Source: RGIG9041 sp045593905 (GTDB taxonomy: Bacteria > Bacillota > Clostridia > Oscillospirales > QAKW01). From it: DNA of 64,000 bases. Shown piece after piece: positions 34,600-43,682 of the stretch (its first letter is position 1; each line of letters opens with the position of its first letter). Under the pieces are notes generated by a model. The model did not search any database, was not told the DNA's origin, and saw nothing but the letters and a program-made list of their open reading frames with translations. Both the position numbers and the translations under genes were made by a program. The stretch is taken from positions 1-64,000 of the forward strand of contig JAZNXL010000014.1 of assembly GCA_045593905.1 (NCBI GenBank). Direction: 5' to 3'.

Positions 34600-35085
34600 A
34601 TGAACGACAAAAAGCTTTTAGCGCTTATAGAAAAGGATGCTCTTATCAAAAAAACTCAGCTTGCGGCGGCACTTGGTTGCAGCGAGGCAGAGGTGGAGTC
34701 CGCCATTGCGCGTCTTGAAAAAGAAAAGGTCATTTTAGGCTATAATACAATGATAGACTGGGATAAAACCAACCGCGGCGGCATTACTGCCATGATTGAG
34801 CTTAAAATCTCGCCTGTTCGCGGCGAGGGTTTTGACAAGGTTGCACGCAGAATCTCAAAATACCCGCAGGTAACAAGCGTTTCGCTTATGTCGGGCTCCT
34901 ACGATATTTTGCTGTCAATCGAGGGCAAATCTCTTCAGGAGGTTGCGCTTTTTGTATCGCAAAAGCTTGCAACAATGGAGGGCGTTTTGTCAACCGCAAC
35001 ACATTTTGTTCTTAAAAAATATAAAGAAAAAGGACTCTCCTACGATGTTGCCGAGGGTGATATGAGGGGACTTTATAACCTATGA
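34600..35085 (+). CDS. Lrp/AsnC family transcriptional regulator
   Basis: The 161-residue protein has an N-terminal helix-turn-helix (about 14-50: LIKKTQLAAALGCSEAEVESAIARLE) and a C-terminal RAM domain (about 65-145) with SVSLMSGSYDILLSIEG, the ligand-binding face of Lrp regulators. It probably senses an amino acid and controls the aminotransferase gene it overlaps by 4 bp (ATGA). AAGGAG lies upstream of the ATG. Confidence 0.9.
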   Translation: MNDKKLLALIEKDALIKKTQLAAALGCSEAEVESAIARLEKEKVILGYNTMIDWDKTNRGGITAMIELKISPVRGEGFDKVARRISKYPQVTSVSLMSGSYDILLSIEGKSLQEVALFVSQKLATMEGVLSTATHFVLKKYKEKGLSYDVAEGDMRGLYNL

Positions 35086-36245
35086 TAAACTATGACTCAA
35101 TACTTTCAGATAAAGTAAAAACTATAAAACCGTCGGGCATACGAAAGTTTTTTGATATTGCTGCCGAGTACGACGACGTTTTGTCGCTCTCGGTGGGTGA
35201 GCCTGACTTTGAGACCCCGTGGCATATACGCGAGGCGGGTATAGAAGCGCTCGAGCGTGGACGCACCAAGTACACCGCAAACGCAGGCATGCGTGAGCTA
35301 CGCGTTGAAACCGCAAACTACTTAAAACGCAGATTTTCGCTTGACTATCAACCCGAAGACACATTAATAACAGTAGGCGGAAGTGAGGCTATTGACCTTG
35401 CAATCCGTGCGCTTATTAACCCCGGTGACGAGGTTTTGGTGCCTGAACCGTCGTTTGTGTGCTATAGTCCTATTACCACTCTTGCAGGCGGTGTTGCAGT
35501 GCCGATTGTAACACGTCAACAAGACGATTTTAAGCTGACGGCATCAGCACTTAAAAGTGCAATCACGCCCAAAACAAAAATGCTTGTGCTACCGTTCCCT
35601 AACAATCCCACAGGCGCAATTATGACCCGCAAAGAGTTAAATGCAATCGCGCGTGTTTTAAAAGACACAAACATTATTGTTTTGTCAGACGAAATTTATG
35701 CCGAGCTTACATACGGAACAAAGCACGTAAGCTTTGCATCTATTGCCGATATGAAAGAGCGCACCATTGTTGTAAACGGCTTTTCAAAAGCGTTTTCAAT
35801 GACAGGCTGGCGACTTGGTATTGCCGCAGGTCCGCGCCCCATTATTGATAAAATGATACGCATTCACCAATACGGCATTATGAGCTCGCCTACAATCAGC
35901 CAGTACGCAGCTATTGAGGCACTTAAAAAAGGCGACAGCGATATTGAGGTTATGAAAAACAACTATGACGAACGCCGCAAACTCATTTTAGAGGGTGTTC
36001 GTGCTATGGGTATTCCTTGCTTTGAGCCGTTTGGCGCATTTTACATATTCCCCGATATTTCAAAGTTTGGGCTTTCGAGTGACGAGTTTTGCGAGCGTTT
36101 GCTTCGCGAACAGCGCCTTGCTGTTGTACCGGGCAGCGCATTTGGTGATAGCGGCGAGGGCTTTATTCGTATCTCATACGCATATTCGGTAGAAAATATA
36201 AAGCTTGCACTTGAACGCCTTGAAAGGTTTGTAAACTCATTGTGA
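35082..36245 (+). CDS. Class I/II PLP-dependent aminotransferase
   Basis: The 387-residue enzyme belongs to the aspartate/aromatic aminotransferase fold type I. The PLP lysine lies in NGFSKAFSMTGWRLG (about residue 235). Supporting motifs are SVGEPDFETP, NPNNPTG-like FPNNPTGAIM, LSDEIYAEL, and the C-terminal RISYAY with the substrate arginine. It transfers amino groups between amino acids and 2-oxoacids in the cytoplasm; exact substrates are not readable. It overlaps the Lrp gene upstream and ispE downstream by 4 bp each, so the three are one unit. Confidence 0.92.
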   Translation: MINYDSILSDKVKTIKPSGIRKFFDIAAEYDDVLSLSVGEPDFETPWHIREAGIEALERGRTKYTANAGMRELRVETANYLKRRFSLDYQPEDTLITVGGSEAIDLAIRALINPGDEVLVPEPSFVCYSPITTLAGGVAVPIVTRQQDDFKLTASALKSAITPKTKMLVLPFPNNPTGAIMTRKELNAIARVLKDTNIIVLSDEIYAELTYGTKHVSFASIADMKERTIVVNGFSKAFSMTGWRLGIAAGPRPIIDKMIRIHQYGIMSSPTISQYAAIEALKKGDSDIEVMKNNYDERRKLILEGVRAMGIPCFEPFGAFYIFPDISKFGLSSDEFCERLLREQRLAVVPGSAFGDSGEGFIRISYAYSVENIKLALERLERFVNSL

Positions 36246-37102
36246 TAACGCTTAAATCTTATGCAAAAATTAATATCTCGCTTGACCTTGTAGGCAAACG
36301 CGACGACGGTTACCACCTTTTGCGCTCGGTTATGCAAAAGATATCGCTTTGCGATTATGTAACTGTTAAAGGGTCAGAGTCGGGTATTAAACTAAAGTGT
36401 AACCGTAAGTACATTCCAACAGATGAGCGAAATATAGCATACCGTGCTGCAGCCGCGTTTTTTAAAGCTACAGGTATTAACGGCGGTTGTAACATAACGC
36501 TAAAAAAATACATTCCTTGCGGAGCGGGTCTGGGTGGCGGAAGCTCAAACGGAGCGGCGGTTTTTGACGCGCTTTGCAGCCTTTATAAAGTAAACTTTGA
36601 TGCCGATAAAAAGAGCGAGATTTTGCAATCGGTCGGCGCTGACATTCCGTTTTTCTTTTATGGCGGAACAGCGCTCATAGAGGGCATTGGCGAAAAAGTG
36701 ACACCGCTTAAAAATCTTCCCGACTGCCGAATTCTTATAGTAAAACCGCCTGTTTCACTGTCGACTGCGGCAATATTCTCATCACCGCTTGTTAAAGGCG
36801 GTTTTGGTACGAACTCAACCGACAAGGTTATTGATGCAATCAACAATGGTGACATTGACGGGGTAATTTCGGGCGCTTATAACGCGCTTGAGGGCGCCAG
36901 CATAAACGAAGCGCCTGTTATTGCCGACATAAAAAACGAGCTTTTAAACTGCGGCGCTGATTTTTCAATGATGAGCGGGTCAGGGTCGGCTGTTTACGGA
37001 ATTTTTAAAAACTATAAAGCCTGTAAAATGGCTTACCAAACACTTATTACAAAATACAAAGACACTTACATTACAAAACCAATAAACGAGCACGCTGAAT
37101 AG
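36242..37102 (+). CDS. ispE: 4-diphosphocytidyl-2-C-methyl-D-erythritol kinase
   Basis: IspE is the ATP-dependent kinase of the methylerythritol phosphate route to isoprenoids. The 286-residue protein has the GHMP pattern: AKINISLDLVGKRDDGYH at the N-terminus, the phosphate loop PCGAGLGGGSSNGAAV, D-I-P-F near 130, and the late motif MSGSGSAVYGIF. The start is GTG at 36242, overlapping the aminotransferase stop (GTGA). A terminator hairpin begins inside its last codons. Confidence 0.95.
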   Translation: MITLKSYAKINISLDLVGKRDDGYHLLRSVMQKISLCDYVTVKGSESGIKLKCNRKYIPTDERNIAYRAAAAFFKATGINGGCNITLKKYIPCGAGLGGGSSNGAAVFDALCSLYKVNFDADKKSEILQSVGADIPFFFYGGTALIEGIGEKVTPLKNLPDCRILIVKPPVSLSTAAIFSSPLVKGGFGTNSTDKVIDAINNGDIDGVISGAYNALEGASINEAPVIADIKNELLNCGADFSMMSGSGSAVYGIFKNYKACKMAYQTLITKYKDTYITKPINEHAE

Positions 37103-37114
37103 CGTGCTTTTTTT
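37089..37114 (+). terminator. Terminator overlapping the ispE stop codon
   Basis: AGCACGCT-gaat-AGCGTGCT is followed by seven T. The ispE stop TAG (37100-37102) is inside the hairpin. Confidence 0.9.
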
Positions 37115-37147
37115 GTGTCGATAATCACCCTGAAAGGTGTGATTGAT

Positions 37148-37774
37148 ATGAAAAAATCTATACTTTACGTATCTGCTTTGTTTGGTTGCTTTTTTATACT
37201 GCTTGCAATTTATTGCATATCATTAAATAATGATGCAAAACAAATTAAAGACGGAGTTTTGCGCTTTCACATTGTTGCAAACTCAAATACTGATAACGAC
37301 CAACAACTAAAACTAAAAGTGCGCGACGGTATTGCCGACTACTGTTCTGAGTTGTTTGGCGGTTTGAATAATAAAACACAAGCGGTAGATATTGCAAATA
37401 AAAATCTTGAAAATCTCAAACAAAAAGCTGAATTGATTTTAAAGCAAAACGGTTGTGAAAACGCTGTTAGCGTTTGCGTAACCGAGCGATATTTTCCTAC
37501 CAAAGACTACGAGGGCGTCAGCCTTCCTGCAGGTGTTTACGATACTCTTGATATAAAAATAGGCTCTGCCGAGGGCGAAAATTTTTGGTGTGTAATGTTT
37601 CCTGATATTTGTATTTCTTCTTCCAGCGCAAAAACAAATAAACAAAAACTTTCTACTGTTCTTTCGGGCGACAGCTTAAAAATTGCAACAAATAATAAAT
37701 CTTGTCGTGTTCGTTTCAAATTTAAAACTATCGAGCTTATTGAGTCGGTTAAAAACAAAATTAAAGATAAATAA
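37148..37774 (+). CDS. spoIIR: Stage II sporulation protein R
   Basis: SpoIIR is the secreted forespore signal that triggers SpoIIGA-dependent processing of pro-sigma E in the mother cell. The 208-residue protein has an N-terminal membrane/signal segment (about 5-25) and the family core RFHIVANSNTDNDQQLKLKVRDG, with R-x-H-I-x-A-N-S at the signature position. Later, GVYDTLDIKIGSAEGENFWCV and VMFPDICIS match as well. The start at 37148 follows GAAAGGTGTG; an in-frame ATG at 37115 adds 11 residues from the terminator region. It is evidence for sporulation. Confidence 0.92.
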   Translation: MKKSILYVSALFGCFFILLAIYCISLNNDAKQIKDGVLRFHIVANSNTDNDQQLKLKVRDGIADYCSELFGGLNNKTQAVDIANKNLENLKQKAELILKQNGCENAVSVCVTERYFPTKDYEGVSLPAGVYDTLDIKIGSAEGENFWCVMFPDICISSSSAKTNKQKLSTVLSGDSLKIATNNKSCRVRFKFKTIELIESVKNKIKDK

Positions 37775-37837
37775 TTCAGTATACATTTAGTGTGATTTAT
37801 GCAACATAAAGTTATATATTTATAATACTGCCTTTGT

Positions 37838-37843
37838 TATAAT
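37838..37843 (+). promoter_or_regulatory. Candidate -10 of the second SLH gene
   Basis: TATAAT lies about 52 bp before the ATG in the AT-rich gap 37775-37894. No convincing -35 is present at the right spacing. Nothing else is seen in this gap. Confidence 0.4.
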
Positions 37844-37894
37844 TAATGTGTATATTATATATTAGTATAGTTGTCCCGAAAGGAAGAAACATTT

Positions 37895-40800
37895 ATGATT
37901 AAGGCTAAAAGATTATTTGCGAGTGTTCTTTGTGTAATAATGCTTATGTCAGCATTTGCCACAATTGCGCTTGCCGATACACAAAAGTATTTTGCAACCG
38001 ACTATGTTTGCGTACCTAACGACCCTTCAACACCTGCAATCAAAAACACTGCAGTTATGTTCTCGTACGCTGCACACGGCTTGCCCGACAAAACCGAAAT
38101 ACCGATTATGTGGGACGGCGAAGAATATATATTTGTAGTTGGTGAAAACGTTTTTGATGATTATAGCGATGCGCATACAGCTGCTGACCGTCTTGCAGGT
38201 AGCAGTATTCCTCAGGTTCTTATTGCCGCAGGTACATATAATAAAATCGACTTTGGCGCAGCAGTACAGGCATACGGCTACGACTGGAACCAAAACCCCA
38301 ATGTCAAAGACGAGTCTGACCCGTTCAGAGAATGGACATATAATCCTGCTTTTACAGACGGAACCAATACCGAAGTTTTAGACGTGTTTATTGCTGAGTC
38401 GGCATCGGGTTCGTCAATCAGTCTTTACGGCCTTGAAATTACACATAGATTTTACGATATAATGCGCGGCGTAAACAACAATAAAACAGTAATTACGCTC
38501 AAAAACTGTGTCCTTAATCAAAAAGCTGAATATAAAACTTTACCTGTATACCATAATAGCGGAGTAACAGGTCGTACCGATGTTAGAGCTAACCAGTTTG
38601 CTTTCTCGTTCTGGAACGGCAACTCACATCACTCTTCTTCGGGTACCGCTAACGTTAATAACAAAGACGAAACTCATCTTATCAACTTCCGTATTCAAAG
38701 GGTTGATATGAAACAACCTGCGTCAGTTACTTACACAAACTATTTTATGGACGAACTTGCTTCGCCTACACTTGTGTTCGATGGACTTTGTGCCGACTGG
38801 CAAAATTCAGGTCTTAAGTCAATGGGCTGGTTTAAGGTTGCCGATAAGGTTAAAAAATCTTATCTTTGTATTAAAAACTCATACATCGGAATGGACCTTA
38901 GCATCGAAACCCGTACAGGCGGCAGCTCGCCTGATACCGACCCGTCACTTTCAACAACAGTTGAGTTTTCGGGTAACATTATTAAAAATAAAGCTACTAT
39001 TTACCAAAACCGTACCTCAAAGGTCGACTTTAACAATAATATCTTTATAAGCCCCGGCGCAAAGCTTTTTAAACTTGGTAATGACGCTTCGGCTTCTGAC
39101 TTGACAAATAAAGTCTCTATCAGAGATAACATAATACTTGGCACTGACGAGTTTATTTACGACGAGGGTTCGGCAAACTCGAAGGTAGATATGACAGGTA
39201 CCTTTATTTTACCTTCGGTTGATGCAAACTATAAGTCACAGTTTAGTTCAATTGCACCTACAGGTAATATTAAGTATGATTATTTCTATATGGACGGCGC
39301 AAGAACAATCAAGTCAAGCGTTGTTCAAGAGTTCAGCGTTGACGGCGTTGTTAAAGATGACAATGCTTTAACAATGACCGCTACAGTTCCGTCTGATTCA
39401 TATAAATTCTCACCTGTTGTTACAGCTAATAATTTTAGCTACAAAATTTTCAATTCAGATGCCGAGTTTTCAAACATCGGTAACCTTACCGATGCAGAGA
39501 AGGTAACAGGTGCGCTTACACTTAAAAATACCAAAAACTATTTTGTGTTTGTTGCATACTCGCCCGACGGTCAGGTTGCAGTGCCTTATAAATTTACTGT
39601 TACAAGAGAAGGCCCTGCTTTCCCGTTTGCCTTAAACGGTCAGGCTTGCCAAAGCAGAGAGGTTTATTTTACAACCGATAGCGATGAATTTGTGTTTGAG
39701 CCTGCTCAATCGGCAGCTTATTCAACAAAACTTTTAGATGCTTCGTTGAACGAACTTAACAGCTCGACCGTAACTTTCGATTACAGAGGCCAGACCAAAG
39801 AGTTCGTTTATGAGCTCTCTGATGGCGTGACAAAAGAGTATTACACAGTTTATGTAACACGCGGTTTTAGTAAAGAGTGCGAAATCTTATCGGTTTCGGG
39901 TCTTGTAAAAACCGATAGCTGCTATGAAATTACCGTACCAAGAGGTACAAAAAGCTTTACATTTGATATTGAAATTTCACCCGATGCTACCGCTACTGTA
40001 TTCAGAGGTACAGAAGCCTATGCAATGATTGACAACAAAATTACTGTTAACAATGTTAAAGAGGGTGCGTATACACTTGCGGTAGTTGCACAAGACGGCG
40101 TAACATCAACTTTAGTTTCGCTTGTTGTAAATATTTCAAAATCAAATAAGGCTGACCTTTTATCAGTTAAAGGCGCAACCGCTAATGCTGATGGCAGCTT
40201 ACAGGTTGTTACAAAAGGCTTGTTTACAATCGAGCCTACAGTGTCTGAGGGCGCAACCTATACCGTATACCTTGATAAAAACTTAACATCAATTGAACCT
40301 ACAGGTGTTATTGATGTATACGGCAACAGAAGTGCATACATAGTTGTTACATCTGAAGATGGCAGTAATTCGAGCCTGACCGAAATCAAATTTGTATATG
40401 ATGATTCGGGCATTACAATCGGCGGTGTTCAAAACACATCAAACTACGTTTATGTTGAGACTGCTAAAAATCAAGATACATACACACTCGATATAAAAGC
40501 TAAAAATTGTACTTACAAGCTTTATGCTGATGCTAAAAAGACAGTTTCGGCATCAAATACAATTAAGTTAGAAACAGGCAACACAATTGTTTATGCCGAG
40601 GTTACCTACCAAAACGGTACAAGCGATTTTGTTCAAATTTGTATTTCATCTCAAAAGAGCGAAGTTAATTACAATGACCAGTCATTAATTCCGCAGTGGG
40701 CTCAAAGTTATGTTTATGCACTTAATAAGAGCGGAATTGGTCTTTTCAAAGGCGATGAAAAAGGCAACTTTAATGCAGATAGCGGTATGACAAGATACGA

Positions 40801-41284
40801 GGTTGCCGCAATCGCAGTAAGACTTATGGGTGTTGATGCTTCACAATTCGCTAATGTTGAACACAGCTTTACCGATAGCATTGAGCCTTGGGCACTCAAC
40901 TATGTAAAAGCCGCTTCGGCACTTGGTGTACTCAGCGGTACCTACGATGCAAACGGTAAACTCATATTTGACGGTAGCTCAACTACCACCCGTGAGCAGC
41001 TTGCAAAAATCATGGTTGATATATTACTTTATCGCGAGGGCGAAACCGCAACAGTTCAACAGGTTTATAACAAAAACAAAGCTGATGCCGATGCATACTT
41101 TAATAAACTTGCTATTGTAGACAGCGCTGATATCGCTGATTGGGCAATACCTTATGTTAAACTTTCATTTTTAACAGGCGTTTTTGAAGGTTCGTTAGAA
41201 AATAACAAACTTTACTTTAAACCCAAACAAAATATCAAGCGTCAAGAAATGGCAGTTGTTGCATGTAAGTATTATTTCGAATAA
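37895..41284 (+). CDS. SLH-domain surface protein with signal peptide (paralogue of the gene at 1-4150)
   Basis: The protein of about 1129 residues starts with a clear signal peptide (KRLFASVLCVIMLMSAFA, cleavage near ALAD). The segment WDGEEYIFVVGENVFDDYSDA is closely related to WDGKNYTFVVGANAFGKYEQA in the first SLH gene, so both carry the same module. Strands such as NIIKN and FNNNIFI suggest a beta-helix in the first half. A series of cadherin-like or Ig-like beta units follows (about 39300-40680), then three SLH repeats (about 40687-41284). The Cys/His-rich repeats of the paralogue are missing. CCGAAAGGAAG precedes the ATG at 37895; an in-frame ATG at 37871 would bury the signal peptide. 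It is anchored to the wall non-covalently. Confidence 0.9.
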   Translation: MIKAKRLFASVLCVIMLMSAFATIALADTQKYFATDYVCVPNDPSTPAIKNTAVMFSYAAHGLPDKTEIPIMWDGEEYIFVVGENVFDDYSDAHTAADRLAGSSIPQVLIAAGTYNKIDFGAAVQAYGYDWNQNPNVKDESDPFREWTYNPAFTDGTNTEVLDVFIAESASGSSISLYGLEITHRFYDIMRGVNNNKTVITLKNCVLNQKAEYKTLPVYHNSGVTGRTDVRANQFAFSFWNGNSHHSSSGTANVNNKDETHLINFRIQRVDMKQPASVTYTNYFMDELASPTLVFDGLCADWQNSGLKSMGWFKVADKVKKSYLCIKNSYIGMDLSIETRTGGSSPDTDPSLSTTVEFSGNIIKNKATIYQNRTSKVDFNNNIFISPGAKLFKLGNDASASDLTNKVSIRDNIILGTDEFIYDEGSANSKVDMTGTFILPSVDANYKSQFSSIAPTGNIKYDYFYMDGARTIKSSVVQEFSVDGVVKDDNALTMTATVPSDSYKFSPVVTANNFSYKIFNSDAEFSNIGNLTDAEKVTGALTLKNTKNYFVFVAYSPDGQVAVPYKFTVTREGPAFPFALNGQACQSREVYFTTDSDEFVFEPAQSAAYSTKLLDASLNELNSSTVTFDYRGQTKEFVYELSDGVTKEYYTVYVTRGFSKECEILSVSGLVKTDSCYEITVPRGTKSFTFDIEISPDATATVFRGTEAYAMIDNKITVNNVKEGAYTLAVVAQDGVTSTLVSLVVNISKSNKADLLSVKGATANADGSLQVVTKGLFTIEPTVSEGATYTVYLDKNLTSIEPTGVIDVYGNRSAYIVVTSEDGSNSSLTEIKFVYDDSGITIGGVQNTSNYVYVETAKNQDTYTLDIKAKNCTYKLYADAKKTVSASNTIKLETGNTIVYAEVTYQNGTSDFVQICISSQKSEVNYNDQSLIPQWAQSYVYALNKSGIGLFKGDEKGNFNADSGMTRYEVAAIAVRLMGVDASQFANVEHSFTDSIEPWALNYVKAASALGVLSGTYDANGKLIFDGSSTTTREQLAKIMVDILLYREGETATVQQVYNKNKADADAYFNKLAIVDSADIADWAIPYVKLSFLTGVFEGSLENNKLYFKPKQNIKRQEMAVVACKYYFE

Positions 41285-41288
41285 AACA

Positions 41289-41322
41289 AAAAAGACTCAA
41301 CCGATTTGGTTGAGTCTTTTAT
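41289..41322 (+). terminator. Terminator after the second SLH gene
   Basis: The hairpin AAAAGACTCAACC / GGTTGAGTCTTTT has a five-base loop. It isolates the S10 operon promoter. Confidence 0.9.
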
Positions 41323-41381
41323 TATATATAATAAGGAAAAAACTCGGTTTAAATTGTAAAAAAAATTTTTTAAAAAAAGTG

Positions 41382-41410
41382 TTGCAATTTATATACACCT
41401 GTGTTATAAT
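41382..41410 (+). promoter_or_regulatory. Promoter of the S10-spc-alpha supercluster
   Basis: TTGCAA (41382-41387) and TATAAT (41405-41410) are 17 bp apart, with TGTGT before the -10. It is the only strong promoter seen before 30 consecutive translation genes. Confidence 0.85.
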
Positions 41411-41416
41411 CATTAG

Positions 41417-41700
41417 GCGTGACTAAATGCGATGATGCGGGAGGTGGCTGCAAGGCAGCATTTGTCCTGTCTTTTGCAGGGAATTTCCGCGGAGTATGTT
41501 CGGTTTAAAACCGGGCGGCAAACGGTCTAAATTTAAACACAGTAAAGGTTCTTGGAACTGCCGGATGTATCCGGTAAGCCGCAAAAGAGAGTTTTTGCGC
41601 CAAAGGTTCGGTTAAAATTAACCGATTTTTTTATGGGAGCGTGTGGAACACACGGCTTAGTGTTAAAATTTATTTCGGTAAAATTGCTGTCAAAACCAAA
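41417..41700 (+). promoter_or_regulatory. Structured mRNA leader of rpsJ with intrinsic attenuator
   Basis: About 310 nt lie between the promoter and rpsJ, with no gene. The 5' part can form a three-way fold: GCGG (41437-41440) with CCGC (41487-41490) around the hairpins GCTGC/GCAGC (41447-41459) and CCTG/CAGG (about 41466-41480). Further hairpins are CCGGAT/ATCCGG (41561-41574) and GCAAAA/TTTTGC (41581-41598). The last, CGGTTA-aaat-TAACCG (41609-41624), is followed by ATTTTTTT and looks like an attenuator. It may be the S10-Clostridia-type ribosomal leader, in which a ribosomal protein controls read-through. That identity is unverified. Confidence 0.65.
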
Positions 41701-41728
41701 TAATTCATTATTTAAGGAGGATAAGCAA

Positions 41729-42040
41729 ATGGCAAAGTCAGAAAAAATCAGAATCAGAATCAAAGGCTATGAGTCAATGCTCGTTGACCAAACAGCTCGT
41801 AAAATCATTGATGCTGCTGAAAGAACAGGCGCTGTAGTTTCGGGTCCTATTCCGTTACCTACAAAAAAAGAAGTAGTCACCATTCTTCGCGCTGTTCATA
41901 AGTATAAAGATTCAAGAGAACAGTTTGAGAGAAGAACTCATATTCGTCTGATTGATGTTGTTAAGCCCACAGCAAAAACAGCTGAGGCTCTTAGCAATCT
42001 TGAGCTTCCGGCAGGCGTTGACATAGAGATTAAACTCTAA
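41729..42040 (+). CDS. rpsJ: 30S ribosomal protein S10
   Basis: S10 is 103 residues here, the normal length, with KIRIRIKGYES at the start and the RRTHIRLIDVV segment. Besides its place in the 30S head it links NusB/NusG to ribosomes. AAGGAGG precedes the ATG at 41729; longer in-frame starts run into the leader hairpins. First gene of the supercluster. Confidence 0.98.
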   Translation: MAKSEKIRIRIKGYESMLVDQTARKIIDAAERTGAVVSGPIPLPTKKEVVTILRAVHKYKDSREQFERRTHIRLIDVVKPTAKTAEALSNLELPAGVDIEIKL

Positions 42041-42102
42041 TAGTCAAAAATTGTCGGGGTCATGTTGATTAAATCAACCAATAACCTAAGGAGGAAAAGA
42101 AA

Positions 42103-42738
42103 GTGAAAAAAGGTATTATCGGAAAGAAAATCGGAATGACACAAGTTTTCGACGAAAACGGTAATGTAGTTCCGGTAACTGTCATCCAAGCTGGACCTTG
42201 TACAGTAGTACAAAAGAAAACAGTTGAAAAAGACGGTTATGCATCAGTTCAGCTCGGTTATGCTGACGCAAAAGAAAACAATGTAACAAAACCTATGAAA
42301 GGTCATTTCGACAAGGCAGGCGTTGCTTACAAACGCATCCTTAAAGAGTTTAGACTCGACGATACTGACTCAGTAAACGTTGGCGACGTAATCGCAGTTG
42401 ACTCATTCGAAGTTGGCGCAGGCGTTGACGTAACAGGTATTTCAAAGGGTAAAGGTTTTGCCGGTACCATCAAACGTTACAACGGTCATCGCGGACCGAT
42501 GACACACGGTGGCGGTCCTACCCACAGACATGCAGGTTCAATGGGCGCATGTTCATCGCCTTCAAGAATCTACAAAGGCAAAAAGATGCCGGGACACATG
42601 GGCGCTGTTAAAGTAACAGTTCAAAATCTCGACATCGTAAAAATTGACACTGAAAACAACTTGCTCGTAGTTAAGGGTGCTATTCCTGGTCCTAAAGGTT
42701 CAGTAGTAACCGTAAAGAGCACTGTTAAAAACGGTTAA
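42103..42738 (+). CDS. rplC: 50S ribosomal protein L3
   Basis: L3 has 211 residues and the conserved G-K-K-I-G-M-T start, SKGKGFAGTIKRY, and HRHAGSMGACSSPSRIYKGK loop region that reaches the peptidyl transferase centre. The start is GTG at 42103, behind AAGGAGGAAA. Confidence 0.98.
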   Translation: MKKGIIGKKIGMTQVFDENGNVVPVTVIQAGPCTVVQKKTVEKDGYASVQLGYADAKENNVTKPMKGHFDKAGVAYKRILKEFRLDDTDSVNVGDVIAVDSFEVGAGVDVTGISKGKGFAGTIKRYNGHRGPMTHGGGPTHRHAGSMGACSSPSRIYKGKKMPGHMGAVKVTVQNLDIVKIDTENNLLVVKGAIPGPKGSVVTVKSTVKNG

Positions 42739-42755
42739 GAGGGAGGTAAAACATA

Positions 42756-43376
42756 ATGGCTACAATCGACGTATTGAACATGAACGGCGAAAAAGTTTCA
42801 ACAATGGAACTTAACGATGCAATCTTCGCTATCGAGGCTAACAAGCCTGCAATGCACATGGCAGTTACAAACTACCTCGCAAACCAAAGACAAGGTACAC
42901 AATCAGCTCTTACACGCGCTGAGGTTTCTGGCGGCGGCAAAAAACCCTGGAGACAAAAGGGTACAGGCCACGCAAGACAGGGTTCAACAAGAAGCCCGCA
43001 GTGGACACACGGCGGTATCGTATTTGCACCCAAGCCCCGTGACTACCGTTTTGCAATCAATAAAAAGCTTAGAAGACTTGCTCTTAAATCAGCTCTTTCA
43101 ACAAAACTTGCTGAAGGCAACCTCATCGTTGTAGACAGCATCACAGTTGAAGACTACAAAACAAAAACAGTTGTTAATATGCTTGACGCCCTCGGCGTTT
43201 GCAAAGGCTTAATCGTTAATGCAGAGCACAACAACTTCTTCATTAAGAGCGCTGCTAACATCCCCGGTGTTAAAACAGCTCTTACAAACACAATCAACAC
43301 CTACGATATCCTTAAGTATGAAAAGCTCGTTCTTACAGCGGATGCCGTTAAGAAAATCGAGGAGGTGTACGCATAA
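42756..43376 (+). CDS. rplD: 50S ribosomal protein L4
   Basis: L4 (206 residues) lines the exit tunnel through its extended loop, seen as KKPWRQKGTGHARQGSTRSP. In many bacteria L4 also controls the S10 operon, so it is a candidate ligand of the leader at 41417. GGGAGGT lies upstream. It overlaps rplW by one base. Confidence 0.98.
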   Translation: MATIDVLNMNGEKVSTMELNDAIFAIEANKPAMHMAVTNYLANQRQGTQSALTRAEVSGGGKKPWRQKGTGHARQGSTRSPQWTHGGIVFAPKPRDYRFAINKKLRRLALKSALSTKLAEGNLIVVDSITVEDYKTKTVVNMLDALGVCKGLIVNAEHNNFFIKSAANIPGVKTALTNTINTYDILKYEKLVLTADAVKKIEEVYA

Positions 43377-43669
43377 TGAAGTCAGTATATGACGTAATTC
43401 AAAAACCTATCATCTCTGAAAAATCGATGGCAGGTATGCAAAACAAAACCTACGCATTTAAAGTAGCAGTTGATGCAAACAAGGTTGAAATTAAAGAAGC
43501 TGTTGAAAAAATCTTCGGCGTTAAAGTTGAAAAGGTTACAACAGTAAACTGCTCAGGTAAAGAAAAAAGAATGGGTGTTCACTCAGGCTTTACTGCAAAA
43601 AGCAAAAAAGCGTACGTAACACTCACACAAGAGTCAAAGACAATCGAGTTCTTTGACGGTATGATGTAA
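43376..43669 (+). CDS. rplW: 50S ribosomal protein L23
   Basis: L23 (97 residues) sits at the tunnel exit and docks trigger factor and SRP. The family core PIISEKSMAG and V-N-x-x-G-K-x-K-R-M-G is present. GGAGG lies inside the rplD end. Confidence 0.97.
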   Translation: MKSVYDVIQKPIISEKSMAGMQNKTYAFKVAVDANKVEIKEAVEKIFGVKVEKVTTVNCSGKEKRMGVHSGFTAKSKKAYVTLTQESKTIEFFDGMM

Positions 43670-43682
43670 GGAGGAGTTAATA

